The notes beneath the pieces are model-generated. The model was given only the letters and a program-made list of their open reading frames with translations. It made no database searches and was not told the origin of the DNA. From JBBSHJ01 sp038253135 (GTDB taxonomy: Bacteria > Actinomycetota > Actinomycetes > Mycobacteriales > QHCD01), in assembly GCA_038253135.1 (NCBI GenBank), contig JBBSHJ010000029.1, forward strand, positions 1 to 33,476: 33,476 bases of DNA, written 5' to 3'. Shown piece after piece: positions 6,926-15,112 of this stretch (position 1 is its first letter; the number at the start of each line of letters is the position of its first letter). Position numbers and translations under genes: made by a program.

Positions 6926-7675
6926 TCATTCCGCCAGCGGCCGATCTCCGGCCGTCGACCCGGCCGTGTGTTGCCGCGTCGGGCCCGGCGGCGCGGCTGC
7001 CGGCAGCTCGATCTCGGCGTACACGGGCCGATGGTCCGACCCTACCCGTACGTCGGGCGAGTCCAGAACCCGAACAACGCCGATGCCGCACCGCCGGTCG
7101 ACGAAGACGCCGTCGATGCGGCGTACCGGCTGATCGGCCGGAAAGGTGAGGTCGTCGGTGTGCGCCTCGGCCAGCCGGTCGGCGATCAGCCGCCACGTGG
7201 CGCTGCTCGGCACGTCGTTGACGTCGCCGGCGAGGATGAGCGGCACATCGGCGCCCCCGCCGGCGGCCGGGAGACGGTCGAAGAGCTCCCGGACATGCCG
7301 CTGGCGATCGGCCGCCGCCAGGTCGAGGTGGGTGCCGGCGAGGGCAAATCGCGAGCCGGCTAGCGAGCACACCGCAACCGCTGCGCCGCGCCGGTGCATA
7401 CCCCACCGGTGCGACAGGCGCAGGTCCGCCGTCGACTCGACCTCGATCGCGATGTCGCACAGGAGGAGGTTGCCCGCCCCCGGGCGCCCGCCGCCGAGCA
7501 CCACCAACCCGGCCTTGCGGGCCAGCGCGGCCGATCGGGTGCGCCATCGCAGGAACCGCGGCGCCTCCTGCACGCACACCACGTGCGGGCGCACCGAGGC
7601 CATGACCCGGGCCACCGCGTTCGCGTCACCGCGCAGTGACCGCACGTTGTAGGACAGCATCCGCAGCACGGTCAT
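6926..7675 (-). CDS. endonuclease/exonuclease/phosphatase family protein
   Basis: 249-residue metal-dependent phosphodiesterase of the EEP fold (DNase I/AP endonuclease-like). Motifs in order: LSYNVRSLRGD at the N-terminus with the metal-ligand Asn; VVCVQEAP with the catalytic Glu; GTHLDL; ILAGDVNDVPSS (Asp and Asn); and GSDHRPVYAEI near the C-terminus (Asp-His pair). The substrate could be DNA, a phosphoinositide or a sphingolipid-type phosphodiester; the position just after the inositol operon is suggestive but not evidence. ATG at 7675 with AGGAGA 8 nt upstream; the frame extends upstream to 8017 inside mmsA and was not used. Confidence 0.85.
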   Translation of the reverse strand: MTVLRMLSYNVRSLRGDANAVARVMASVRPHVVCVQEAPRFLRWRTRSAALARKAGLVVLGGGRPGAGNLLLCDIAIEVESTADLRLSHRWGMHRRGAAVAVCSLAGSRFALAGTHLDLAAADRQRHVRELFDRLPAAGGGADVPLILAGDVNDVPSSATWRLIADRLAEAHTDDLTFPADQPVRRIDGVFVDRRCGIGVVRVLDSPDVRVGSDHRPVYAEIELPAAAPPGPTRQHTAGSTAGDRPLAE

Positions 7676-7714
7676 GGCCGCGATCTCCTCTCCCCCGCCT
7701 CCCACCTCGCGCTC

Positions 7715-7752
7715 TTGGCGGATTGACGTCGTATGCGACGCACAGCCGCCAA
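7715..7752 (-). terminator. nested hairpin after mmsA, possible operon terminator
   Basis: The outer arms TTGGCGG (7715-7721) and CCGCCAA (7746-7752) are perfectly complementary. Inside, CGTCG (7727-7731) pairs with CGACG (7736-7740) around TATG. Each side of the internal loop has five bases. It begins 17 nt past the mmsA stop and ends 39 nt before the next gene start on the minus strand. There is no U-run, so it could be a U-less terminator, an attenuator, or a palindromic protein site. Confidence 0.45.
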
Positions 7753-7769
7753 ACTCGTGTGGGAGCAGA

Positions 7770-9263
7770 TCAGGTTGCGGTCGGGAACCCCAGATGCATC
7801 GCCCGCTCGGCATCCGGCTCGGGCCACCGGGCGGTGACGGCCTTGGTCCGCGTGTAGAAGTGCACGGCGTGCTTACCGTGCACATGCGTGTCGCCGAAGA
7901 GGGACTGCTTCCACCCGCCGAAGCTGAAATAGGCCATCGGGGTCGGGATCGGCACGTTGATGCCGACCATCCCGACCTCGACCTCGTCGGTGAAGCGGCG
8001 TGCCGCCAGACCGTCATTGGTGAAGATCGCGACGCCGTTGCCGTACCGGTTGGCGTTGACCAGGCTGAGCGCGTCGTCGTACGACGCCGCCCGCACGACC
8101 GAGAGCAGCGGGCCGAAGACCTCGTCGGTGTAGATGCTCATCCGCGGCGTGACGTGATCGAAGAGCACCGGGCCGAGGAAGAACCCGTCGCCGTCGACGG
8201 AAACCTTGCGGCCGTCGACGACCAGCGTCGCGCCCTCGCTCTCGCCCGCGGCAACGTAGCCGCTCACCTTGTCGCGGTGCTCCCTGGTGATCAGCGGGCC
8301 CATCTGCGCGCCGTCGGCGTTGCCCGGCGCGGTCCGCAGCTCCCGGGTGCGCTCGGCGATCGCCTCGACCAGGCCGTCCGCGATATCGCCGACCGCGACG
8401 ACCACCGAGACGGCCATGCAGCGCTCCCCGGCCGAGCCGTAACCGGCCGACACGGCGGCATCGGCCGCCACGCCCAGGTCGGCATCGGGCAGCACGACCA
8501 TGTGGTTCTTGGCGCCGCCGAGCGCCTGCACCCGCTTGCCGGCCGCCGTACCGCGCTCGTAGACGTAGCGGGCGATCGGCGTCGATCCGACGAACGAGAC
8601 GGCCGCGATCCCGGGGTGGTCGAGGATCGCGTCGACGGTCTCCTTGTCACCGTGCACGACGTTGAAGACGCCGTCAGGAAGGCCGGCCCGTTGCCACAGC
8701 TTCGCGACGAGCATCGAGGCGGTCGGATCCTTCTCCGAGGGCTTGAGGATGAAGGCGTTGCCGGCCGCGATCGCGATCGGGTGCATCCACATCGGCACCA
8801 TGATCGGGAAGTTGAACGGGGTGATCCCCGCTACGACCCCGAGCGGCTGCCGGAGCGAGTAGGCGTCGACCGCGGTCGAGACGTCGGCGGAGAATTCTCC
8901 TTGCAGCACGGACGGGATGCCGCAGGCGAACTCGACGACCTCGAGACCGCGCTGGACCTCGCCGTGCGCATCGTCGAGCGTCTTGCCGTGCTGGGCCGTG
9001 ATGGCGGCGGCGAGCGCGTCGCGGTTGCGGTCGACGAGCTCGCGCAACGCGAAGAGCACCTTGACCCGCCGCGACAACGACGTCCGGCGCCACGCCGTGG
9101 CCGCCGTCGTGGCGGCCGCCACGGCCCGATCGACGTCGGCCGCGCCGGCGAAATCGACGTCCGCGGTCTGCTGCCCGGTCGCCGGATCGTAGACGGCGCC
9201 CGCTCGCGCGGGCTTGCCTTCACTCTCGGCGCCGTTGATCCAGTGCCGGATCTGCTCGGTCAT
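7770..9263 (-). CDS. mmsA: CoA-acylating methylmalonate-semialdehyde dehydrogenase
   Basis: Oxidises malonate semialdehyde (the last C3 product of inositol breakdown) or methylmalonate semialdehyde to acetyl-CoA or propionyl-CoA, with NAD and CoA. 497 residues, the usual length. It begins HWINGAESEG, a typical MMSDH start, and contains GITPFNFPIMVPMWMHPIA, FVGSTPIARYVYERG, the catalytic Cys in GSAGERCMAVS, and the C-terminal PIPTPMAYFSFGGWK. ATG at 9263 overlaps the iolD stop (ATGA) and has GGAGGAG upstream. It is the last gene of the iol operon and equals iolA in Bacillus naming. Function is well supported by sequence and context. Confidence 0.95.
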   Translation of the reverse strand: MTEQIRHWINGAESEGKPARAGAVYDPATGQQTADVDFAGAADVDRAVAAATTAATAWRRTSLSRRVKVLFALRELVDRNRDALAAAITAQHGKTLDDAHGEVQRGLEVVEFACGIPSVLQGEFSADVSTAVDAYSLRQPLGVVAGITPFNFPIMVPMWMHPIAIAAGNAFILKPSEKDPTASMLVAKLWQRAGLPDGVFNVVHGDKETVDAILDHPGIAAVSFVGSTPIARYVYERGTAAGKRVQALGGAKNHMVVLPDADLGVAADAAVSAGYGSAGERCMAVSVVVAVGDIADGLVEAIAERTRELRTAPGNADGAQMGPLITREHRDKVSGYVAAGESEGATLVVDGRKVSVDGDGFFLGPVLFDHVTPRMSIYTDEVFGPLLSVVRAASYDDALSLVNANRYGNGVAIFTNDGLAARRFTDEVEVGMVGINVPIPTPMAYFSFGGWKQSLFGDTHVHGKHAVHFYTRTKAVTARWPEPDAERAMHLGFPTAT

Positions 9264-11176
9264 GTCGACTCCTCCGCGTCGTGCGTCTGATCGGCCGCAA
9301 TGGTGCTCAGATAAGGACGCTGCGCCTTCTTGGCCGCGTCGTAATCCGCCCGCGCCGTCCGGGTGCTCTCGAGCCGGGAGACCGCCGCGACGGACACGTC
9401 CCACCAGGCCTGCGAGTCCGGGCTGGCGTCGCTGCGCAGCTCGGTGTCGACGTGGATCACGGTGGTCTTGGTCGCGGCTCTGGCGGCTTGCAGGGCCTGC
9501 GTCAGTGCGGCGGCGGTGGCGACGCGGATGACGTCGGCGCCGAGGCTGGCGGCATTGGCGGCGAGGTCCACCGGGAGCACGTCGCCGTCGAGGTCACCAC
9601 CCACGCCACGGAAGCGGTACGACGTACCGAATCGTTGGGCGCCGACGGATTCCGAGAGCGAGCCGATCGACGCGTAGCCGTGGTTCTGCACGATGACCAC
9701 GATCAGCTTCAGCTGCTCCTGCACCGCGGTGACCAGCTCGTGCGCCAGCATCAGGTAGGAGCCGTCGCCGACCAGCACGAAGACCTCGCGCTCGGGAGCG
9801 CCGAGCTTGACCCCCAGGCCGCCGGCGATCTCGTAGCCCATGCACGAGTAGCCGTATTCGACGTGATACTCGTGCGGGTCGCGGGCCCGCCAGAGTTTGT
9901 GCAGATCGCCGGGCATGCTGCCGGCCGCGTTGACCACGACGTCGCCAGGGGCGGCGGCCGCATTGACCGCGCCGATCACCTGCGTCTGCACCAGATGACC
10001 CGGCTCGGGCCGGTCGGCGCCGCCGGCGTAGGCGCGGTCGACGAGGTCCTGCCAGCGGTGCGCTGCGGTCCGGACCTCCTCGCGATAGTCCGGCCTCGAG
10101 GTGTAACCATCGACCGCGCCGAGCAGCGCGGGCAAGGCGGCCCGCGCATCGGCCCGCACGGCCAGGCCGGAGTGCTTGTGCGCGTCAAAGGCGGCGATGT
10201 TGATGTTGATGAAGCGCACGTCCGGGTCGGCGAAGACGGTGTGTGACGCGGTGGGGAAATCGCCCCAGCGCGTGCCGATGCCGATGACGACGTCCGCGCG
10301 GGCCGCGATCGCGTTGGCCGCCGCGGTGCCGGTGGCGCCGAGGGCGCCGAGCGAGGACGGGTGGTCGAAGGGCAGCGCGCCCTTGCCGGCTTGGGTCTCC
10401 GCGACCGGGATGCCGGTGGCGTCGACGAATTCGCGCAGGGCGCCCATCGCGTCGCTGTAGAGCACCCCCCCGCCGGCGACGATCATCGGACGTCGCGCCG
10501 CCCGGAGCAGTGCCGCGGCATTGGCCAGCGACTCGGCATCCGGCGGCGGCCGGCGGATCGGCCAGACCCGGTCGGCGAGGAAGTCGGCGGGTACGTCTAG
10601 TGCCTCCGTCTGCACGTCCTGCGGCAGGGCGAGCGTCACGGCGCCGGTCTCCGCCGGATCGGTCAGCACCCGCATCGCCTGCAGCGCGGACGGGATCAGC
10701 ATCTCCTTGCGCCAGAGCCGGTCGAAGTATTTCGAGACCGGCCGCAGCGTCTCGTTGACCGACGCGTCACCGGCCCAGGGCACCTCCAGCTGCTGCAGCA
10801 CGGGGTCGGCCGGCCGGGTCGCGAAGACGTCGCCGGGCAACAGCAACACCGGCAGCCGGTTGATCGTCGCCAGCGCCGCGCCGGTCACCAGATTGGTCGC
10901 GCCGGGCCCGATGGACGTCGTACACGCCAGCGTCGAGAGGCGGGAATTGATCCGCGCGAAGCCGACCGCGGTGTGCACCATGCCCTGCTCGTTGCGGGCC
11001 TGCCGAAAGGGCATTGCGTCCGGATACTGCAGCAGCGCCTCGCCCAGCCCAGCCACGTTGCCGTGCCCGAAGATGCCGGAGCAGCCGGCGATCAGCCGAT
11101 GGCGCTGGCCGTCGCGCTCGGTCCATTGCCGGCTAAGGAACACGACAAGAGCCTGCGCCACCGTCAGCTGGGGCAT
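9260..11176 (-). CDS. iolD: 3D-(3,5/4)-trihydroxycyclohexane-1,2-dione hydrolase
   Basis: Thiamine-diphosphate enzyme of 638 residues that opens the diketo-inositol ring to 5-deoxyglucuronate. N-terminal pyrimidine-binding domain: TVAQALVVFLSRQWTERDG, GHGNVAGLGEALLQ, RNEQGMVHTAVGFAR with the conserved Glu. The central domain has IGIGTRWGDFPTASH. In the C-terminal ThDP domain the metal motif starts GDGSYLMLAHE and ends in the Asn of VQNHGYASIGSLS. ATG 11176 has GGAGGTG upstream. It shares one base with the iolB stop (TGATG) and its own stop overlaps the mmsA start. The enzyme is characteristic of the pathway and is firm evidence for inositol catabolism. Confidence 0.97.
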   Translation of the reverse strand: MPQLTVAQALVVFLSRQWTERDGQRHRLIAGCSGIFGHGNVAGLGEALLQYPDAMPFRQARNEQGMVHTAVGFARINSRLSTLACTTSIGPGATNLVTGAALATINRLPVLLLPGDVFATRPADPVLQQLEVPWAGDASVNETLRPVSKYFDRLWRKEMLIPSALQAMRVLTDPAETGAVTLALPQDVQTEALDVPADFLADRVWPIRRPPPDAESLANAAALLRAARRPMIVAGGGVLYSDAMGALREFVDATGIPVAETQAGKGALPFDHPSSLGALGATGTAAANAIAARADVVIGIGTRWGDFPTASHTVFADPDVRFININIAAFDAHKHSGLAVRADARAALPALLGAVDGYTSRPDYREEVRTAAHRWQDLVDRAYAGGADRPEPGHLVQTQVIGAVNAAAAPGDVVVNAAGSMPGDLHKLWRARDPHEYHVEYGYSCMGYEIAGGLGVKLGAPEREVFVLVGDGSYLMLAHELVTAVQEQLKLIVVIVQNHGYASIGSLSESVGAQRFGTSYRFRGVGGDLDGDVLPVDLAANAASLGADVIRVATAAALTQALQAARAATKTTVIHVDTELRSDASPDSQAWWDVSVAAVSRLESTRTARADYDAAKKAQRPYLSTIAADQTHDAEEST

Positions 11177-12048
11177 CACGACACCTCCGATCCGAATGGC
11201 ACGCGAGGATCGGTGGGCACACCGTCCCACGAGTCGCGCACCCAATGGTGATCCGGGTCGTCGCAGAAGGACATCGACCGCTCCGCTCCCGGCCCGGCGA
11301 GCACATTCAGGTAATACAGGTCATATCCGGGCGCGGCCATCGACGGCCCGTGATAACCGAAGGGCACGAGCACGACGTCGCCGGAGCGCACCTGCTCCAG
11401 GACGTCTATCCGCTTGCCGGCTAACGTCCCGTAGACCCGCTGATAGCCGAGGCCGTGCTCACCGGCGACCTCGAAGTAATAGATCTCCTCCAGCACCGCT
11501 TCTCCGTCGCGGGCCTCGTCGTGCTTGTGTGGTGGGTACGACGACCAGTTGCCACCCGGGGTGAGCACCTCGACCGCGCAGATCGCGTCGGTCTCGAACG
11601 CGTCGGGTGCGCAGAAGTTGTTGACCTGCCGGGTCGCCTGGCCGGCGCCCCGGATCTCGACCGAGACGCCGTCCACCGGCCCGTACCGGAATTTAAGCCT
11701 CCGCTCGCATCTCGCGGTGGGCAACGCGATCCGCGCCGGGCCGTCGGCCGCGGTGACGATCGCCGCCGAGTCCCTCGGCACGTAGGCGAAATCGCTGGGC
11801 CCGCTGAAGACGCCACGGCGTCCCGCGAGCCGGTACGTCGCACCGTCGCAGGCGACCGCCGCGCCACCCGCAAGCGGCAGGACCAGCATCTCCTCGGGGC
11901 CGGTCGACACCTCCGCGGACGCCCCGGCGGCCAGCTCAAGGATGCGCAGCCCGGAGTAGGTCCAGCCGGCCCGCTCGGGCGTGATGACCGTGGTGTAGCC
12001 GCCGCGTGCGGTCGAGCCGGCGGGCAGGTAGCAGTCGTTCTGCATCAT
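11176..12048 (-). CDS. iolB: 5-deoxy-glucuronate isomerase
   Basis: Isomerises 5-deoxy-D-glucuronate to 2-deoxy-5-keto-gluconate. 290 residues with a bicupin layout. The metal-binding cupin is seen in YPPHKHDEA... followed by EEIYYFEV, and later VPFGYHGPSMAAPGYDLYYLNVLAGP. The C-terminal DDPDHHWVR is a typical IolB ending. Two adjacent start codons (12048 and 12045) are possible; the GAGGAGG SD favours 12048. The stop of the preceding spacer ORF overlaps both starts (ATGATG). It lies between the aldolase candidate and iolD in the operon. Confidence 0.95.
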   Translation of the reverse strand: MMQNDCYLPAGSTARGGYTTVITPERAGWTYSGLRILELAAGASAEVSTGPEEMLVLPLAGGAAVACDGATYRLAGRRGVFSGPSDFAYVPRDSAAIVTAADGPARIALPTARCERRLKFRYGPVDGVSVEIRGAGQATRQVNNFCAPDAFETDAICAVEVLTPGGNWSSYPPHKHDEARDGEAVLEEIYYFEVAGEHGLGYQRVYGTLAGKRIDVLEQVRSGDVVLVPFGYHGPSMAAPGYDLYYLNVLAGPGAERSMSFCDDPDHHWVRDSWDGVPTDPRVPFGSEVS

Positions 12049-12143
12049 GGCGCGACCTCCTCGGTCGCTGCGCGCCTCGTCGCAAGCTCCTCGGATGCTC
12101 GCTCCCTCGTCAGTCGACGCGACCTCATTGCGCGCGGGCTCAT
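12045..12143 (-). other. spacer ORF A (32 codons), copy of a repeated linker element
   Basis: Starts at ATG 12143 overlapping the aldolase stop (ATGA) and ends at TGA 12047-12045 overlapping the iolB starts. The peptide contains RSRRLTRERASE and ends ATEEVAP; it is Arg/Glu-rich and could form a helix. The last bases encoding TEEVA also supply the GAGGAGG SD for iolB. It shares its sequence and 99-nt length with spacer ORF B at 15014-15112. It may work as a translational bridge or be a small protein; no family is recognised. Confidence 0.5.
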
Positions 12144-13006
12144 GGTGCGACCAGCTCCACGGCAGTGTCGACTGCGCCCGCGGTGTCTCCGTCGGGCGGG
12201 TAGAGCAGGTTGCGGCCGAGGATCAGGCCGCGCACGGTCGGCAGCGCCAGCGCGCGTTTCCACCCGCTCAGCAGGCGTTCACGATCCGAGCCCGTCTCGC
12301 CGCCCAGGACGAGCGCGGGCAGCGTCGAGGCCGCCATCACCCGTTCCATCTCCTCGACGACCGGCACCTTGAGCCAGGTGTAGGCCGATGTGGTGCCCAG
12401 CGCGGATGCCACCGAGATGGCTTTGATCATGGCTTTCGGAGACAGGTCGTTGCGGGTGCAGCCGCCCTCCCGGTAGCACCAGAACGGCTCGACCATCGCC
12501 ATGAGCCGCCGGTCGGCCAGAGCCGACACCGCCCCGGCACAGGACTCGAGCGCGCGCGGGGTCGCCGGGTCGGACGGGTCGATCCGCAGCAGCATCTTGC
12601 CGCCGTCAAAGCCCATTTGCCTCAGCGTCTCCGGTGCGCAACCGGTGAAGCGGTCATCGATCTCGAACGCGGCACCGGCGATGCCCGCGCGGTTCATCGA
12701 TCCCAGGACGAGCTTGCGGTCGAGCGCGCCGAGCAGCAGCAGGTCCTCGAGCACGTCCGGACCCGCGAGTACGCCGTGCACGCGCGGGTTGGCAAGGGCG
12801 AGTCGCAGCCGGTCGATCAGGTCGACGCGGTCCGCCATCGCCATCGCCAGCTCGCCGCTGCCGAGCGCGGCCCGGGCCGGATGGTCAGCGGCGACGATCA
12901 GGAGATGGTCGTCCGCCAGATCCGCCGGCACCCGCCGCGCCGCCGCCGCGGCGATCGCCTCCGGATGCCGCGCCCGGGTCTCGACGATGTCGGGGAGCCA
13001 GCTCAT
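12140..13006 (-). CDS. Cgl0158-type (beta/alpha)8-barrel protein, probable inositol-pathway aldolase
   Basis: 288 residues in the position where the 2-deoxy-5-keto-gluconate-6-phosphate aldolase is needed. No iolJ/fructose-bisphosphate-aldolase-like gene is seen in the window. The protein contains IVAADHPAR, GPDVLEDLLLLGALD, KMLLRIDPSDPATPR, MVEPFWCYREGG and LKVPVVEEMERV, which resemble the class I-type barrel family named after C. glutamicum Cgl0158. The Lys in YTWLKVPV, the expected strand-end position, is a candidate Schiff-base residue (inference). I chose ATG 13006 because of the strong GGGGAGG SD 7 nt upstream; the frame is open far upstream through iolC. Function is inferred mainly from family and context. 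Confidence 0.82.
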   Translation of the reverse strand: MSWLPDIVETRARHPEAIAAAAARRVPADLADDHLLIVAADHPARAALGSGELAMAMADRVDLIDRLRLALANPRVHGVLAGPDVLEDLLLLGALDRKLVLGSMNRAGIAGAAFEIDDRFTGCAPETLRQMGFDGGKMLLRIDPSDPATPRALESCAGAVSALADRRLMAMVEPFWCYREGGCTRNDLSPKAMIKAISVASALGTTSAYTWLKVPVVEEMERVMAASTLPALVLGGETGSDRERLLSGWKRALALPTVRGLILGRNLLYPPDGDTAGAVDTAVELVAP

Positions 13007-13155
13007 GTCCAACCTCCCCAACCGCGGCGCGCACCAGTCGCCGCACACCCGCGCCGACTTGCCAGTCTTGGCGGCCTCCACCGGCTGCGGACCAGCCAAA
13101 TGTGGCAACTCGGCGGCGGCACCGAAGACGACGGCGGTAGTCGAGCCGGTCTCAT
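13003..13155 (-). other. spacer ORF C (50 codons) bridging iolC and the aldolase gene
   Basis: ATG at 13155 overlaps the iolC stop (ATGA) and the frame ends in a TGA at 13005-13003 that overlaps the ATG of the next gene. The predicted peptide is rich in Arg, Pro and Trp (starts MRPARLPPSS, ends RRGWGGWT) and resembles no family I know. It fills exactly the 145-bp gap between the two genes. It is most likely a translational bridge. Confidence 0.4.
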
Positions 13156-14132
13156 GGCGCGACCACCTTGCCGGTCGCCACGACGGCCGCGACCTCGTCG
13201 TCGGACGGCATCGCCGCCGAGCACAGCAGCCGGCCGGCCACGATCGCCCCGGCGGCATTGGCCCAGTGCAGCGTCTGCTCGAGCGGCCATCCGGCCAGCA
13301 ACCCGTGACACAGCGCGCCGCCGAAGGCGTCCCCGGCCCCGAGCCCGTTGACGACCTCGACCGGGGTGGGAGGTACGAGCACGGACTCGGTGCGGGTGCG
13401 GCCGAGCACGCCTGCGGGGCCCTGCTTGACGATCGCCACCTCGGCTCCGAGGTCGAGCAGCGCATCGGCGGCCCTGTCGGGATCGGCGGTGCCGACGGCG
13501 ATCTCGACCTCCTCCCGGTTGCCGACGGCCACCGTGGCATGCGCGAGGGCCGCGCGCTGCCAGCGGGTCGCCTCCTGCGGGGCGGACCAGAACATCGGGC
13601 GGTAATCGAGGTCGTGCACGGTGATGCCGCGGCGGGCGCGGGCCGACAGCGCGGCGAGGGTGGTGGTGCGACTGGGGTCCTGGCACAGGCCGGTGCCGGT
13701 TGTCCAGAGGATCCCGGCGGCGCGGATGGCATCGAGGTCGAGGTCGGCGTCGGTCAGCTGCAGGTCCGGAGCGGTCGGGAACCGGTAGAACCAGATCGGG
13801 AAGTCGTCCGGCGGGAAGATCTCGCAGAAGGTCACCGGCGTCGGGATCCGTGCCGCCGTACCGACGAATCGGTTGTCGACGCCGTACCTCGCGATCTCCG
13901 CCCGCACGTAGTCGCCGAACGGGTCCGCGCCGGTGCGGGTGACGACGGCGACGCGGTGCCCGTATCTCGCCACGGCCACCGCGACGTTGGTGGCGCTGCC
14001 GCCGAGCGCCTTCGCGAAGCTCGTCACCTCGGGCAGGCCGACACCGACCTGCTCCGGATACAGGTCCACGCCGGTGCGGCCCATGGTGATGACGTCGTAC
14101 GCCGGCTCCGGCGGTGCGCTCCGCTCAGGCAT
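13152..14132 (-). CDS. iolC: 5-dehydro-2-deoxygluconokinase (PfkB family)
   Basis: Phosphorylates 2-deoxy-5-keto-gluconate with ATP. 326 residues, PfkB/ribokinase fold. The N-terminal signature is seen in MGRTGVDLYPEQVG and KALGGSATNVAVAVARYG. The C-terminal signature NGLGAGDAFGGALCHGLL contains the catalytic Asp and anion hole. The N-terminal DLYPEQ segment and the region DYRPMFWS are typical of IolC rather than other PfkB kinases. ATG 14132 lies inside the 3' end of iolE (8-nt overlap). Confidence 0.94.
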   Translation of the reverse strand: MPERSAPPEPAYDVITMGRTGVDLYPEQVGVGLPEVTSFAKALGGSATNVAVAVARYGHRVAVVTRTGADPFGDYVRAEIARYGVDNRFVGTAARIPTPVTFCEIFPPDDFPIWFYRFPTAPDLQLTDADLDLDAIRAAGILWTTGTGLCQDPSRTTTLAALSARARRGITVHDLDYRPMFWSAPQEATRWQRAALAHATVAVGNREEVEIAVGTADPDRAADALLDLGAEVAIVKQGPAGVLGRTRTESVLVPPTPVEVVNGLGAGDAFGGALCHGLLAGWPLEQTLHWANAAGAIVAGRLLCSAAMPSDDEVAAVVATGKVVAP

Positions 14133-14985
14133 CGGCGAGGGTCCTCAGGTAGTCGACGCCGGCGTGCACGTCGATCTGCGGTCCGGCATCCGCTGCCGGT
14201 TCCTCGGTCAGGATCGCGTCCTGCTCCATCACCCACCAGCCGTCGTAGCCGGCGGCGCTCAGCGATCCGACGACTCCGGGCAGGTCGACATCCCCGGCGC
14301 CGAGCGGTCGGTAGAGGCCGGAGCCGACCGCCGCGGTGTAGCCGAGCTCGCCGGTGCCCACCCGTGCGGCCGTTGCGGCATCGACGTCCTTCAGGTGCAC
14401 GTGCGCGATCCGGCCGGCCGCCTGGCCGGCCAGGGCCGCCGGGTCGCCGCCACCGATCAGGTAGTGGCCCGTGTCCAGGCACAGGTCGATGCCGGACGAT
14501 CCCAGCACGCGATCGACGTCGTCGGGTCGTTCGATCACGGTGCCGATGTGGGGGTGCAGCGTCGCGGTGATGCCACGATCGGCCGCCCGTGCGCTGAGGT
14601 CGTCGAGGTTGCGCGCCAGGCACCGCCACTCGTCCTGGGAGAGTGCCACACCCGCGTCGTACCCGTCCGTGCCGGAAACCGCTGCGATCACCAGCGTCGC
14701 CGCCGACGCCGCGACGAAAGCCGCCAGCTCGGCGTCGATCGCGTCCCCGACCGGCCCGCGGTGCAGCACGAGCGGGATGAAACCGCCGGCGGCCGCAAGA
14801 CCGTGCCGCTCCAGGACCTCCGCGCGCTCGGCCGGTGCCTCCGGCAGGAACCCGGCAGGCCCGAACTCGGTGGCGGCCAGGCCGACCTGCACCATCTCGG
14901 TCAGCACCCGGTGCGCCGTCATCTGATAGCCCCACCCCGGGACCTCGCACACCCCCCAGGAGATCGGTGCACCCGCGATGTTCAC
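14125..14985 (-). CDS. iolE: myo-inosose-2 dehydratase / inosose-type TIM-barrel enzyme
   Basis: 286-residue AP-endonuclease-2-like TIM barrel. It begins NIAGAPISWGVCEVPGWGYQM, the standard IolE opening. Metal-ligand segments follow: ATEFGPAGFLP, TLHPHIGTVIE, LCLDTGHYLIGG and HVHLKDVD, then WWVMEQD near the end. It dehydrates 2-keto-myo-inositol to the diketo compound used by IolD; an IolH-like role cannot be excluded, but this is the only such gene here. GTG 14985 overlaps the TGA of an 11-codon ORF, with GAGGAG upstream. Confidence 0.93.
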   Translation of the reverse strand: MNIAGAPISWGVCEVPGWGYQMTAHRVLTEMVQVGLAATEFGPAGFLPEAPAERAEVLERHGLAAAGGFIPLVLHRGPVGDAIDAELAAFVAASAATLVIAAVSGTDGYDAGVALSQDEWRCLARNLDDLSARAADRGITATLHPHIGTVIERPDDVDRVLGSSGIDLCLDTGHYLIGGGDPAALAGQAAGRIAHVHLKDVDAATAARVGTGELGYTAAVGSGLYRPLGAGDVDLPGVVGSLSAAGYDGWWVMEQDAILTEEPAADAGPQIDVHAGVDYLRTLADA

Positions 14986-15017
14986 TCGATCTCCTCAGTC
15001 TTTACTCGCGGCTTCAT
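14982..15017 (-). other. 11-codon ORF (MKPRVKTEEIE) just before iolE
   Basis: ATG 15017 overlaps the stop of spacer ORF B (ATGA) and has GAGGAGG upstream. Its own TGA overlaps the GTG of iolE (GTGA). It completes the bridge between iolG and iolE and includes the GAGGAG that serves as iolE SD. A coding function for the peptide is unlikely. Confidence 0.4.
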
Positions 15018-15112
15018 TGCGCGACCTCCTCAGTCACTCCGCGCCTCGCTCGCCAAGCACGGCGCGGCGCTCGCTCGGATGCTCGCTCCCTCGTCAATCG
15101 ACGCGACCTCAC
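15014..15112 (-). other. spacer ORF B (32 codons), second copy of the linker element
   Basis: GTG 15112 overlaps the iolG stop (GTGA) and the frame ends at TGA 15016-15014, which overlaps the next ATG. The peptide starts VRSRRLTRERASE and ends GVTEEVAQ. The first 12 residues after the start and the TEEVA end match spacer ORF A; the middle is diverged. Nucleotide identity at both ends is high, including the GAGGAGGTCGCGC end. It is either a duplicated coupling element or a small basic protein. Confidence 0.5.

Noticed and set aside
13007..13151. N-terminal extension of the aldolase gene in its own frame through the gap
   Set aside because: The frame is open, but a strong SD directly precedes ATG 13006 and the family starts near MSWLPDIVE.
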